Below are positions 7,983 through 16,138 of a DNA stretch of 24,975 nt, in pieces (position 1 is the first letter of the stretch; every line of letters begins with the position of its first letter). The translations under genes were made by a program, and so were the position numbers. Where the stretch lies: positions 1 to 24,975 of the forward strand of contig JBNKDD010000052.1 of NCBI GenBank assembly GCA_050288085.1. Direction: 5' to 3'. Below the pieces are notes generated by a model. It saw only the letters and a list, made by a program, of their open reading frames with translations, was not told the origin of the DNA and did not search any database. This DNA comes from JBNKDD01 sp050288085 (GTDB lineage: Bacteria; Chloroflexota; Anaerolineae; Aggregatilineales; UBA3940).

Positions 7983-8011
7983 CTGCCAGGTTCTTTCATA
8001 ACCACTATAAT
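7983..8011 (+). promoter_or_regulatory. Sigma-70-type promoter for the two-GAF histidine kinase
   Basis: CTGCCA (4 of 6 to consensus) is separated by 17 bases from a perfect TATAAT at 8006-8011. Transcription would start near 8018. That is downstream of the most distal in-frame start at 7970, so it supports the internal ATG at 8054 as the real start of the kinase. Confidence 0.6.
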
Positions 8012-8053
8012 AGAAGCTATTCATTAACAAATAAACAACAGAGCGTCAATAAT

Positions 8054-10000
8054 ATGAACCATTCAAACCCAGATGAATCAGGTGTTAATCATATCCCCAG
8101 TTTCAGGGATGCAGCTTCCTTCCGAACCACCCACACGCTGGAAGAAACCCTCCACCAGATCGTTCAGGATGTCGTGGAAGCGTTGGGTTATATCGGTTCG
8201 ATGGTGGCGACTTACGAGCATGGAGATACGCTTCCCGTCCAGGCCGTATACGTTGATCCCCAATATGCCACCATGAAACAAATACAAAGCTGGGAACGCG
8301 AAGTCTCCAAACTAACCCGCAGGCCGATCAAGCTGACCGACCCGAAGGTCGCCCGGACTCTACGCTATGATGATGCATACCGGGATAATCTCAGCATCCA
8401 GGCCGCCGAGGCCGGTCAACCCGTTACCAGTGACAATCTATACGACCTTTTCGTCCCGATTGCACCACCGGTCACCCAACCGTTTGTCCGGGGTATTCAG
8501 AAAGCCCTGCGCATCAAGCAGGTGATCGCCGTCCCCTTCTTTATCGGCGAGGAAATGGTCGGTAACCTGTTTGCCGCCAAGCAGACTCCCATCACCGATA
8601 CCGACATTCGTGTCCTATCGGCTTTCGGTCGGCAGGCTGCCGCCGCCATCCAGAGCGCCCGGCAGGCCCTCCAACTGGAAGTCGCCCATGATCTGATTTA
8701 CATCATCCAGGCCAACCTTGAAAACGAAGCCTTGATCCTCCAGCGGATTGTCGAAGGGGTGGTTTCCGAACTGGGCTACATCGGGGCCTTGATCATGACC
8801 CACGAGCAGGATGGTTCACTGCCGATTCGCGCCTCACACATTGACCCACAGGTAGCCAGCCAACAACAGATCACCGATTGGAAACAGGCCGCCGCCGATC
8901 AGAGCGGGAAGCCAGACCTGTTCGCCGATCCGGGCACACTGGTGGTTTATCGCCAACAGGTAGAATACGCCAATAATCTGGGGATCAGGGCGGCTGAGAC
9001 AGGTAACCCGGTCACTTCCGAAGCCTTATTTGATCTGCTAACCCCGATCGCCCCCGACTCGCTTAAACCGCTCATCGCCGAGGCACAAGACGCGCTTGGT
9101 ATCCAGAACTTGATCGCGGTTCCATTTTTCATCGGGGACAGCCTGTTTGGGGTTCTATTTGCCGCCACCCGCTCCCGGCGATTCAGCAGCGGTGAGGTAG
9201 AACTGCTGTATGCTTTCGGGCAGCAGGCAGCCGTTGGTATTCGAAACGCGCGGCTCTACCGGGTATCCGAAACGCGCCGGGTGGCTTCGCAGATTTTCGC
9301 GAAAATGGCTTTTGGATCGGCGGCATCGATCCACACGCTGCGCAACCGGGCCGCTTCGGTCCAGGCCCAGCTTCAGATGCTCCCGCTGCTGGGTCAGCTT
9401 CCCGAAGATGCCAGGCAGGAGGTTTTGGAAAGCGTACCAACCGTGTTGGATCGCCTGGCCGATATCACCCGCATCCTCGATCATCTCCATGAACCCTGGA
9501 ACCTGACCCAGGACGAGCCGACCAATGTCAATGACTGCTTGAGATATGCCATTGACAAAGTTTTTATCGACCCGGATGCAGTGACCTTTACCAAACCTGA
9601 CGGTCAGACCCAGGATATGATCCTGCACCGGAACCTGACAGACACGCTACCGGAGATCATGACCACCTCTGACATGATCATCGAAACCTTCAAGGTGATC
9701 ATCAAGAACGGTTTCGAAGCCATCAAGGAATCCGACACCGAAGCACCCGAGATGTGGATTGAAAGCAGCCTGGTAGGTGACATGATCGAGGTGATCGTCC
9801 GCGATAACGGCACCGGCATCAAACCCGAAAACCTGAACCGCATCTTTGAGATGAAGTGGTCAACCAAATCACACGGTATGGGCTTTGGCCTATACTGGGC
9901 AAAGGATTATGTTGAAGGACTCGGTGGCAGCATCGATGTAGCTAGCGTATGGGGCCAGGGTACCATCTTCTACATCCGAATCCCGGTCACTACTGGATAG
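8054..10000 (+). CDS. Soluble sensor histidine kinase with two tandem GAF domains
   Basis: This 648-residue protein has no membrane segment. Two GAF domains (about residues 20-205 and 215-405) are clear duplicates: each has EALGYIG/ELGYIG, an AxExGxPVTS block, P-I-A-P and then IAVPFFIG. Neither has a Cys suggesting a bilin chromophore. A dimerisation/phosphoacceptor region follows, with His427 in SIHTLRNRA as the candidate phospho-His. The catalytic ATPase domain has DNGTGI (Asp584), the F-box IFEMKWSTK and the G2 box HGMGFGLYWAK. I use ATG 8054 rather than the in-frame start at 7970 because the predicted promoter lies between them. Ribosome binding is weak. No response regulator lies next to it. 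Confidence 0.87.
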   Translation: MNHSNPDESGVNHIPSFRDAASFRTTHTLEETLHQIVQDVVEALGYIGSMVATYEHGDTLPVQAVYVDPQYATMKQIQSWEREVSKLTRRPIKLTDPKVARTLRYDDAYRDNLSIQAAEAGQPVTSDNLYDLFVPIAPPVTQPFVRGIQKALRIKQVIAVPFFIGEEMVGNLFAAKQTPITDTDIRVLSAFGRQAAAAIQSARQALQLEVAHDLIYIIQANLENEALILQRIVEGVVSELGYIGALIMTHEQDGSLPIRASHIDPQVASQQQITDWKQAAADQSGKPDLFADPGTLVVYRQQVEYANNLGIRAAETGNPVTSEALFDLLTPIAPDSLKPLIAEAQDALGIQNLIAVPFFIGDSLFGVLFAATRSRRFSSGEVELLYAFGQQAAVGIRNARLYRVSETRRVASQIFAKMAFGSAASIHTLRNRAASVQAQLQMLPLLGQLPEDARQEVLESVPTVLDRLADITRILDHLHEPWNLTQDEPTNVNDCLRYAIDKVFIDPDAVTFTKPDGQTQDMILHRNLTDTLPEIMTTSDMIIETFKVIIKNGFEAIKESDTEAPEMWIESSLVGDMIEVIVRDNGTGIKPENLNRIFEMKWSTKSHGMGFGLYWAKDYVEGLGGSIDVASVWGQGTIFYIRIPVTTG

Positions 10001-10012
10001 TATGCTTGCTTA

Positions 10013-10044
10013 CCAGCCGCTGCCGAGTGAGTGGTTACGGCTGG
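10013..10044. terminator. Hairpin between convergent kinase and SGNH genes
   Basis: CCAGCCG (10013-10019) pairs with CGGCTGG (10038-10044), with overlapping alternative arms GCTGCC/GGCAGC. It spans the 34-base gap between two convergent genes and the last codons of the SGNH gene. That suits a shared termination structure, but there is no T-tract on either side. Confidence 0.35.
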
Positions 10045-11411
10045 CAGCAGGTCATCCCAGAAGCCGGGTCAAGGCAGAGATGTTCAACCAGATAGGCAGC
10101 GGTAATCTGTTGAGCTAATGGGTGCCAATGGGTATCGTCTGGCCACCAGAGCAGATCGCCTGACTCTTCATAGACCCGCCGCGACTCGGCGATCAATAGG
10201 GGCTTGAGATCAATGAAACAAAGGCTTTCTTCGTCGGCGATCGTCTCCAGTTCGACAGCAAATCCGCCAGGTGCGGGGTCGGCTGACCAGGGTTCAGCCT
10301 GATCCACCAGCCAGGAATAAACTTCTTCTTTGCTCGGCGCTAATACGATGATGAGCGTCAATCCTTTGGAATCGGTCAGTTCATGGGCAGCCGCGATGGT
10401 TGCCTTGAGGCTTTCATAATGTGGATGGCTCCGAACTTCATCTGGTGTCCGGTGTCCGGTCTCAATATATTGGCGTTCAAAGATGATTGGTTCCCCGTTG
10501 GGAAGAGTCTCTTCCACAAAATTTAACGAATTGCGGCTGTTATGAACTAAAGTGAGATACCGGCTGACAGGTGAAAGATCTCTGAAATTCCGTATGGACG
10601 TACCTGCGCTGCCCAACGGGCCACGCCAGGGCAGCTCATCAATATCTAGCTCCGGGTAGTAAAAATCATCCAGGTCGTTACCCGAGAAAAGTATCCACAG
10701 GATAGTCGTTCCCTCATGAGTGTCCAGACGGACAATCTCTACAGCCAGGTTGACATACTGCTGCCAGGGACTGGTTGAATCAAAAGCAAGGTTATAGACG
10801 GTAAACCCATATTCTTTAGCCAAGATGTTTGCCAAACGTTCGTCCTGTGATGTTCCACTACCATCACCATAGGAATCACCCAGGAGGATCAGGTCAACCT
10901 GTTCTGGGTCAGAGACTTCATTCCGAAACCCATAGGAATCCGTCACGAAACGATATGGTCTGGGGACAGCATCGGTAAACAGATGTCTGGACGAATCGCC
11001 ATAATTGATCCCTTCATAAGACTGGTTGGGAATATAGCGTCTTACCAGGGGCATTTGTGTCCAGAGGTGCTGAGAGTTGACATGGGGAGCGTGGTACAGC
11101 TTCCAGTGTTCGACGAAAAAGGCACGGCTGCTCAGGTCAAAGATGGTGATCAGCAAACATATCCCCACACCTACCCGGATGATCCAGGTCATCGCTCGCG
11201 ACTTCTGCGGTTTTGATTGGGCAGCCAGACGCAGTGAAAGAAAAGCCAGTCCCACAGCAAGCACGATCAGGATCAGGGTCAATAAGGGAGCAGCAAAAAA
11301 ATTTATGGCTCCAACAATATACGGGCTTAGTACGCATAAGCTGACGAGTGCTCCAACCAGGATTCGCTTCAACGGAGTAGTGTGCTTTTGGAGTTGGCTA
11401 TCCTGTGTCAC
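10035..11411 (-). CDS. Membrane-anchored SGNH/AlgX-like (DHHW-type) hydrolase or acetyltransferase
   Basis: This 458-residue protein has about three N-terminal hydrophobic helices (around residues 16-35, 38-62 and 75-95) followed by a large soluble domain. The domain carries SGNH landmarks: GDSYGDGS with nucleophile Ser180, the Asn block FSGNDLDD, and DTHWHP with Asp426 and His428 near the C-terminus. The DTHW form is typical of AlgX/AlgJ-type proteins that acetylate exopolysaccharides outside the cytoplasm. Other SGNH esterases share the fold, so O-acetyl transfer is an inference. No polysaccharide genes are adjacent. The start is GTG at 11411 with GGGGGA just upstream. An ATG 13 bases further up is out of frame. 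Confidence 0.75.
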   Translation of the reverse strand: MTQDSQLQKHTTPLKRILVGALVSLCVLSPYIVGAINFFAAPLLTLILIVLAVGLAFLSLRLAAQSKPQKSRAMTWIIRVGVGICLLITIFDLSSRAFFVEHWKLYHAPHVNSQHLWTQMPLVRRYIPNQSYEGINYGDSSRHLFTDAVPRPYRFVTDSYGFRNEVSDPEQVDLILLGDSYGDGSGTSQDERLANILAKEYGFTVYNLAFDSTSPWQQYVNLAVEIVRLDTHEGTTILWILFSGNDLDDFYYPELDIDELPWRGPLGSAGTSIRNFRDLSPVSRYLTLVHNSRNSLNFVEETLPNGEPIIFERQYIETGHRTPDEVRSHPHYESLKATIAAAHELTDSKGLTLIIVLAPSKEEVYSWLVDQAEPWSADPAPGGFAVELETIADEESLCFIDLKPLLIAESRRVYEESGDLLWWPDDTHWHPLAQQITAAYLVEHLCLDPASGMTCCQP

Positions 11412-11460
11412 GAACTTCCCCCATATGATGGACAGATAGAAATTGTTAACAAACTACTAT

Positions 11461-11583
11461 CACAAGCGATTTTGTGAATTGCTCCATGAGCAAAATCATC
11501 GGGCGCAGTTCAAGGCCGCCTTGTACCGTTCCAGGCAAAATCCCTCTTGTTTTGCTCCATCCACCGCTGGTGTTTACCGGTGG
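11461..11583. repeat. Cluster of small hairpins and repeated words in the gap 11412-11656
   Basis: This 245-base gap between two minus-strand genes has no credible gene. It holds a hairpin TTGCTC-CAT-GAGCAA (11479-11493). TTGCTCCAT occurs twice (11479, 11552) and so does GCAAAATC (11490, 11535). A further stem is CCACCG/CGGTGG (11561-11566/11578-11583). No promoter of good quality was found for the SGNH gene. Confidence 0.45.
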
Positions 11584-11656
11584 CCGACTTTGGATGGTAT
11601 TTGTACTTCTCAGCATATCATACCAGAGTCTCGAATCATAAGCTGCGATGGATTTT

Positions 11657-13576
11657 TTAGAAACCAAACCGCAGAGTGATCTCCTCAAGACTCTGGGGCG
11701 AACCAACCACCGTCACTTCATCGTTCAGGTGTAAGCTGGTGCGCCCATGCGGAACGATATCCTGCCCCTTGCGCATAATGCTCAAGAACAGGACATCCAC
11801 CGGCAGGCGCATATCCTGGAGCGGGATACCGGTCACGTCCCGGTCGGTAACGGTGACCTGAACCATGTCCCGCTGCTCACCACCGTAGAGCAGTTGAGCG
11901 GCTTCCTGGGGTGCGCGTACAAACTGGTCAAGCAGGCTGACTATCGCCGTCGCCGGGTCAACCACGTAAGCCCCTAACGCGGCAAATTCCTCGCGGCGGG
12001 TCATGTCATTCATACGAACGATCACCCGCGGAACACCGGCTTCATAAGCCGTTTCACAGGCCAGAAGATTATTGCCATCATCAGGCAGCATCGCGACCAC
12101 CGCGTCAGTATTGCCCGTACACAACTCGCACAGGGTTTCCCGGTCGATCTGAGGGAGCAGTCGTTCGGTTACATCCTCTGGGGCAAGCGGCTCAACCCGT
12201 GACTTTTTAGTATCGGCAATCGTAACCTGCCAGCCATGCTGCCGGAGTTGGCGGGCAAGCGCCAGTGATTGCCCCTCAATACCCAGGATCAACACATCAC
12301 GGACGCGATCCGGTTGAGGCTGCCCCGGCTCATGCGATTCCCCAACCAACCGGATCACTGTTTTCATAAACGGGTCCCCGGCAATCTGGCTGATCACGAT
12401 CACCGAGATCATCAAAGAGGCAAAGGCGCTGCCCAGTTCCGGGAATTCAGCGCCCACTTCCTGCGCCAATCCTAAGCCGACACCGGCCTGGGTGATATAG
12501 GCCATCCAGGATAACCGCCGATGCTGAACCGGATCACCGGCCAGCGTTCCCCCGGCTACCCCGGCGATAAACAATGCGACCAACCGGCGGGCAAATAAAG
12601 CCAGCGCAATCGGCCAGGTCTGGGCCAGGACATCAAGGCGAATCGCGTTGCCGGTCAGCGTGAAGAAAGCCACATAAATAAACGGGCCAACGTCGTGCAT
12701 CAACAGGCCGAACTCATCGCGATAATCGGTGAAGTTGATGACAATAAAACTGGCAAGCATACAGATCAACAGCGGTTCCAACACGATTTCAAACGGCAGG
12801 GCCTCATGCGTATACTCGCGCAGCCAGGCCGATCCCTGAAAAACGCCAAAGCCAATGACCAGAACCAGGGCCAGTTTGATCAGGCGGTCGAGCCGGGTGG
12901 ACAGGATCAACTCGAACACTTTAGCAACGATATACCCTGCCAGCAGGGATAGGATCAGGGCGACAATCAGCAAGATGACAAACCGCAGATTGAAGCCCAA
13001 TTCGGTAAAGATCGCGTCGGCTACCTGCACGTTAAAGGCAAACAGGAAGATGATCACCACATCCTTGATGACCGTCACGCCTAAGATGGTCTTGGTGAAA
13101 GGGCCTTTCGCACGCAGTTCATTGATAATCGCAATCGCCGAGGACGGCGAACGGGCCACCAGAATCGTGGCTGCCAGCAGCGACACCGCCCCGCGATTGA
13201 TCAGGCTCATCCCCTGTGTGAAGGGAATCAGATTGGTCAGAAAGAAAACCGTAATCGACCCCAGGCTGAAGGTGATAATCACCTGCGCCACGATATTCCA
13301 GGTGATGCTCTTGAGCTGGCTGCGAATCTCTTTCAGATAAAGTTCACTGCCTGCGGCAAAAGCGATCACCGCCAGGGATATTTCCTCGACAAATTTCAGG
13401 CCCTCAATTGACTGGGCCGAGATGATATTCAGGATAAACGGCCCGGCGACGATCCCGGTGATCAGGTAACCGGTGATCAGGGGAAACCGCAGGCGCGTCA
13501 ACAGCTTACCGATCTGATGAGAGGCCAGAGCGATAACGACAAATATACCGAAATTAATAATCAAATCTGGATTCAA
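11657..13576 (-). CDS. CPA2-family monovalent cation:proton antiporter with TrkA-N and TrkA-C domains
   Basis: This 639-residue protein joins a membrane antiporter or K+-efflux domain (about residues 1-395, 11-13 helices) to a cytoplasmic RCK regulatory region. The antiporter part shows PLITGYLITGIVAGP, FAAGSELYLKEI and ARSPSSAIAIINE, characteristic of the KefB/Na-H exchanger family. From about residue 425, DVLILGIEGQSLALARQL begins a TrkA-N Rossmann fold whose loop is GxxGxS rather than GxGxxG. A TrkA-C domain follows from about 555 (VQVTVTDRDVTGIPLQDM). Likely role: K+ or Na+/H+ exchange gated by a nucleotide. The start is a TTG at 13576 with a weak AGAAAG upstream. A perfect TATAAT lies 43 bases above. 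Confidence 0.9.
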   Translation of the reverse strand: MNPDLIINFGIFVVIALASHQIGKLLTRLRFPLITGYLITGIVAGPFILNIISAQSIEGLKFVEEISLAVIAFAAGSELYLKEIRSQLKSITWNIVAQVIITFSLGSITVFFLTNLIPFTQGMSLINRGAVSLLAATILVARSPSSAIAIINELRAKGPFTKTILGVTVIKDVVIIFLFAFNVQVADAIFTELGFNLRFVILLIVALILSLLAGYIVAKVFELILSTRLDRLIKLALVLVIGFGVFQGSAWLREYTHEALPFEIVLEPLLICMLASFIVINFTDYRDEFGLLMHDVGPFIYVAFFTLTGNAIRLDVLAQTWPIALALFARRLVALFIAGVAGGTLAGDPVQHRRLSWMAYITQAGVGLGLAQEVGAEFPELGSAFASLMISVIVISQIAGDPFMKTVIRLVGESHEPGQPQPDRVRDVLILGIEGQSLALARQLRQHGWQVTIADTKKSRVEPLAPEDVTERLLPQIDRETLCELCTGNTDAVVAMLPDDGNNLLACETAYEAGVPRVIVRMNDMTRREEFAALGAYVVDPATAIVSLLDQFVRAPQEAAQLLYGGEQRDMVQVTVTDRDVTGIPLQDMRLPVDVLFLSIMRKGQDIVPHGRTSLHLNDEVTVVGSPQSLEEITLRFGF

Positions 13577-13618
13577 TGTGTGTTTCTTTCTGGTGATAGC
13601 AAACCAATCCTCAAAGGG

Positions 13619-13624
13619 ATTATA
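13619..13624 (-). promoter_or_regulatory. -10 element for the antiporter gene
   Basis: The minus strand reads CGCTATAATCCC with a perfect TATAAT. It predicts a start near 13612 and a leader of about 36 bases. The -35 region is poor. The surrounding decamer GCTATAATCC is identical to those upstream of the MFS and M50 genes. Confidence 0.5.
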
Positions 13625-13700
13625 GCGTCTGGGGCCAGGATTTTGTGATAACCTGCATCCCTTTAGGTGAGTAATGGCTCTATAACCGGGCCGTCCATTC

Positions 13701-13709
13701 TGCTATGCT
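13701..13709 (+). promoter_or_regulatory. Possible extended -10 for the ior operon
   Basis: TGCTATGCT has the TGn extension and matches TATAAT at 4 of 6 positions. It lies 45 bases ahead of the iorA ATG. No convincing -35 is present, so this is a weak call. Confidence 0.3.
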
Positions 13710-13754
13710 GAGATGTATAAACCTCGTTCTGATCTGTCTTACCAGAGGAAATGT

Positions 13755-15527
13755 ATGCCCAGAAAACTTCTATCAGGCAACGAAGCCATCGCCAGGGGAA
13801 TCTATGAGAGCGGGGTGCAGGTCGCAGCCGCTTATCCCGGCACGCCGAGCACCGAAATCCTGGAGACGGTTGCACGTGAATACCCGGTCGTAACCGCCCA
13901 ATGGGCCCCCAACGAGAAGGTCGCCTTTGATGTGGCCGTCGGGGCAGCCTACGGCGGGCGGCGGGCCATCGCCGTGATGAAACATGTCGGGGTGAATGTC
14001 GCCTCAGAGGTGCTGTTCTACTCGTCTTATACCGGTGTCGAAGCCGGGTTGGTGATTGTCAGTGCCGATGACCCCGGCCTGCATTCTTCACAGAACGAGC
14101 AGGACAACCGCCATTATGCCCGTTTTGCCAAAGTCCCGATGCTCGAACCGGCGGACAGCCAGGAAGCCAAAGACATGGTGATCGTCGGGATGGACATCAG
14201 CGAGCAGTTTGACACCCCCGTCATGCTCCGAACCACCACCCGAATCTCACATGCCCAATCGGTGGTCGAATTGGGCGAACGCCCATCGGACACCAACGGA
14301 GCCCACTCCTACCAGAGCAACCCGCAGAAATACGTGATGATCCCCGGCTTTGCCCGCCGCCGTCACCCGGTCGTCGAGGAGCGGATGAGCCAGTTGGCCG
14401 CCTTTGCCGAGTCGTTTACCTACAACCATATTGAGTTGAATGACCCTGCCCTCGGTATCATCACCGGGGGTATTTCTTTTCAATATGCCCGCGAGGTCTT
14501 CCCGAACGCCTCATATCTCAAGCTGGGCATGACCTGGCCGCTGCCCACCGATCTGATCCGCGATTTCGCTTCCCGTGTTGAACAGGTGATCGTCGTCGAA
14601 GAACTCGATCCCTTCCTGGAAGAAAACGTCCGGTTGATGGGCGTCGAATGCGAAGGCAAGCAAATCTTCCCCATGGTCAACGAACTGACCCCGGAGCGCA
14701 TCCGCCAGAGCGCTTATGAAGCCGATCTGATCGAAGAACCAGCCCATGTCTCCGTTGCTGTACCCGATCTCCCGATGCGCCCGCCGGTACTCTGTGCGGG
14801 TTGTCCGCATCGCGGAGTATTCCACGTCTTGAAAAAGCTCAAGCTGATCGTCAATGGCGATATCGGCTGCTATGCGCTCGGTGTGATGCCTCCCTTATCC
14901 ACCACCGATACTCTCGGATCGATGGGGTCTAGCATTGGCGTGGCGCACGGTATGGCGCTGACGAATTTGGATCGCAAGAATGTGGCCGTTATCGGCGACT
15001 CGACTTTCTTCCATGCCGGTCTGCCTGCCCTCGCCAATGTGATCTACAACCAGGGCAATGTGCTGACGATCATTGTCGATAACCACACCACCGCCATGAC
15101 CGGCCACCAGGGGAACCCCAGCACCGGTATGATGCTCAACGGCACGATCACACCAAAGATCGATTTTGTCAGGCTGGCAGAAGGGATGGGCGTCCCGGTA
15201 GTGGAGAAGGCCGACCCGACCAACCTGGAAGAATTTGAAGCAGCCGTAAAGCGCTGCCTTGATGCGAATGCGCCCGCCGTGTTGGTGGCCGACGCGCCCT
15301 GTGTATTTGCCGACTTCGAACGGCACGAGTCGTATTCCGTCAACCAGGATTTATGCAACGGCTGTACGCTCTGCTTCCGGATCGGGTGCCCGGCGATTGG
15401 CAAGAGCGACCTGATCGACGCCAAGACCGGTCGGCCCAAAGCGGAGATCGACCCGTTGTTGTGCTATGGCTGTGACCTGTGTGCACAGGTCTGTAATCGA
15501 GATGGGATTGTAGCAGCAGGGGCATAG
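13755..15527 (+). CDS. iorA: Indolepyruvate:ferredoxin oxidoreductase, alpha subunit
   Basis: IorA is a thiamine-pyrophosphate enzyme that, with IorB, oxidatively decarboxylates aryl-pyruvates from Trp, Phe and Tyr to acyl-CoA and reduces ferredoxin. The 590-residue product opens with LLSGNEAIARG and AAYPGTPSTEI, the pyrimidine-binding half. The TPP site is GDIGCYALGVMPPLSTTDTL, then VAVIGDSTFFHAGLPAL and VDNHTTAMTGHQ. The C-terminus is a two-cluster ferredoxin domain, CNGCTLCFRIGCP and CYGCDLCAQVC. I start at ATG 13755 because AGAGGA lies five bases upstream. An in-frame start at 13713 would overlap the promoter region. iorB follows after 14 bases. It indicates anaerobic amino-acid catabolism. 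Confidence 0.95.
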   Translation: MPRKLLSGNEAIARGIYESGVQVAAAYPGTPSTEILETVAREYPVVTAQWAPNEKVAFDVAVGAAYGGRRAIAVMKHVGVNVASEVLFYSSYTGVEAGLVIVSADDPGLHSSQNEQDNRHYARFAKVPMLEPADSQEAKDMVIVGMDISEQFDTPVMLRTTTRISHAQSVVELGERPSDTNGAHSYQSNPQKYVMIPGFARRRHPVVEERMSQLAAFAESFTYNHIELNDPALGIITGGISFQYAREVFPNASYLKLGMTWPLPTDLIRDFASRVEQVIVVEELDPFLEENVRLMGVECEGKQIFPMVNELTPERIRQSAYEADLIEEPAHVSVAVPDLPMRPPVLCAGCPHRGVFHVLKKLKLIVNGDIGCYALGVMPPLSTTDTLGSMGSSIGVAHGMALTNLDRKNVAVIGDSTFFHAGLPALANVIYNQGNVLTIIVDNHTTAMTGHQGNPSTGMMLNGTITPKIDFVRLAEGMGVPVVEKADPTNLEEFEAAVKRCLDANAPAVLVADAPCVFADFERHESYSVNQDLCNGCTLCFRIGCPAIGKSDLIDAKTGRPKAEIDPLLCYGCDLCAQVCNRDGIVAAGA

Positions 15528-15541
15528 GAGATTTTCCACAA

Positions 15542-16138
15542 ATGAATGCAATAGACTTTATCGTCGGTGGGGTGGGCGGACAGGGTTCTCTGCTTGCCAG
15601 CGACGTGATCGCCGAGGTAGGACTCGCGACCGGGTTAGATGTAAAAAAGTCGGATGTACACGGCATGGCACAGCGCGGCGGCGCGGTGATCAGCCATGTA
15701 CGCTGGGGTGAAAAGGTCGCTTCGCCGCTGGTTGAGAAAGGCCGCGCCGATTACCTGATCGCCCTGGAACTGATCGAGTCGCTGCGCTGGTTGGAATACC
15801 TCAAACCGGGCGGAACGGTGATCGTCAATCACCAGCAGATTCCCCCCTCCTCAACCGTGTTTGGCGACGACGTTTATCCGGCAGTGGACGACGTGCTCGC
15901 CCAACTCAATCAGGCCGCCGGGCAGGTATACTACATCGAAGGCACCCAGATCGCCGATGACCTGGGCAACGCCCGTGCTATGAATTCAGTGCTGATTGGT
16001 ACACTCTCCACCCTGATCGATGTGAGCCAGGAACAGTGGCTTGAGGTGCTGTTACAGCGAGTCCCAGCCAAGGCCGTTGAGTTGAACCGGCAGGCATTTT
16101 TAGCAGGAGCGGAAGCCGCCACCATCAAGGCTGGATGA
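15542..16138 (+). CDS. iorB: Indolepyruvate:ferredoxin oxidoreductase, beta subunit
   Basis: IorB is the gamma-type partner subunit of the 2-oxoacid:ferredoxin oxidoreductase, completing the IorAB complex in the cytoplasm. The 198-residue length is normal. The N-terminus IVGGVGGQGSLLASDVIAEV and the block VKKSDVHGMAQRGGAVISHVRWG are family signatures. The ATG at 15542 has AGGAG about eleven bases upstream, overlapping the end of iorA. Its TGA stop overlaps the next start in ATGA, so the downstream Fe-S gene is translationally coupled and probably belonged to the same redox unit. Confidence 0.94.
   Translation: MNAIDFIVGGVGGQGSLLASDVIAEVGLATGLDVKKSDVHGMAQRGGAVISHVRWGEKVASPLVEKGRADYLIALELIESLRWLEYLKPGGTVIVNHQQIPPSSTVFGDDVYPAVDDVLAQLNQAAGQVYYIEGTQIADDLGNARAMNSVLIGTLSTLIDVSQEQWLEVLLQRVPAKAVELNRQAFLAGAEAATIKAG

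Noticed and set aside
7500..8027. 175-codon plus-strand frame crossing the MFS start region
   Set aside because: It is mostly antisense to the MFS gene and runs through the predicted promoters of both flanking genes.
7970..8053. N-terminal extension of the histidine kinase
   Set aside because: It overlaps the predicted promoter whose transcription start is near 8018, and the residues are unlike a GAF domain N-terminus.
12855..13340. 161-codon plus-strand frame opposite the antiporter
   Set aside because: Its Thr/Arg/Ile-rich translation mirrors membrane-helix codons on the other strand. There is no start signal.
14895..15326. Open frames on the minus strand inside iorA
   Set aside because: They are shadows of a highly conserved gene and show no domain or start signals.
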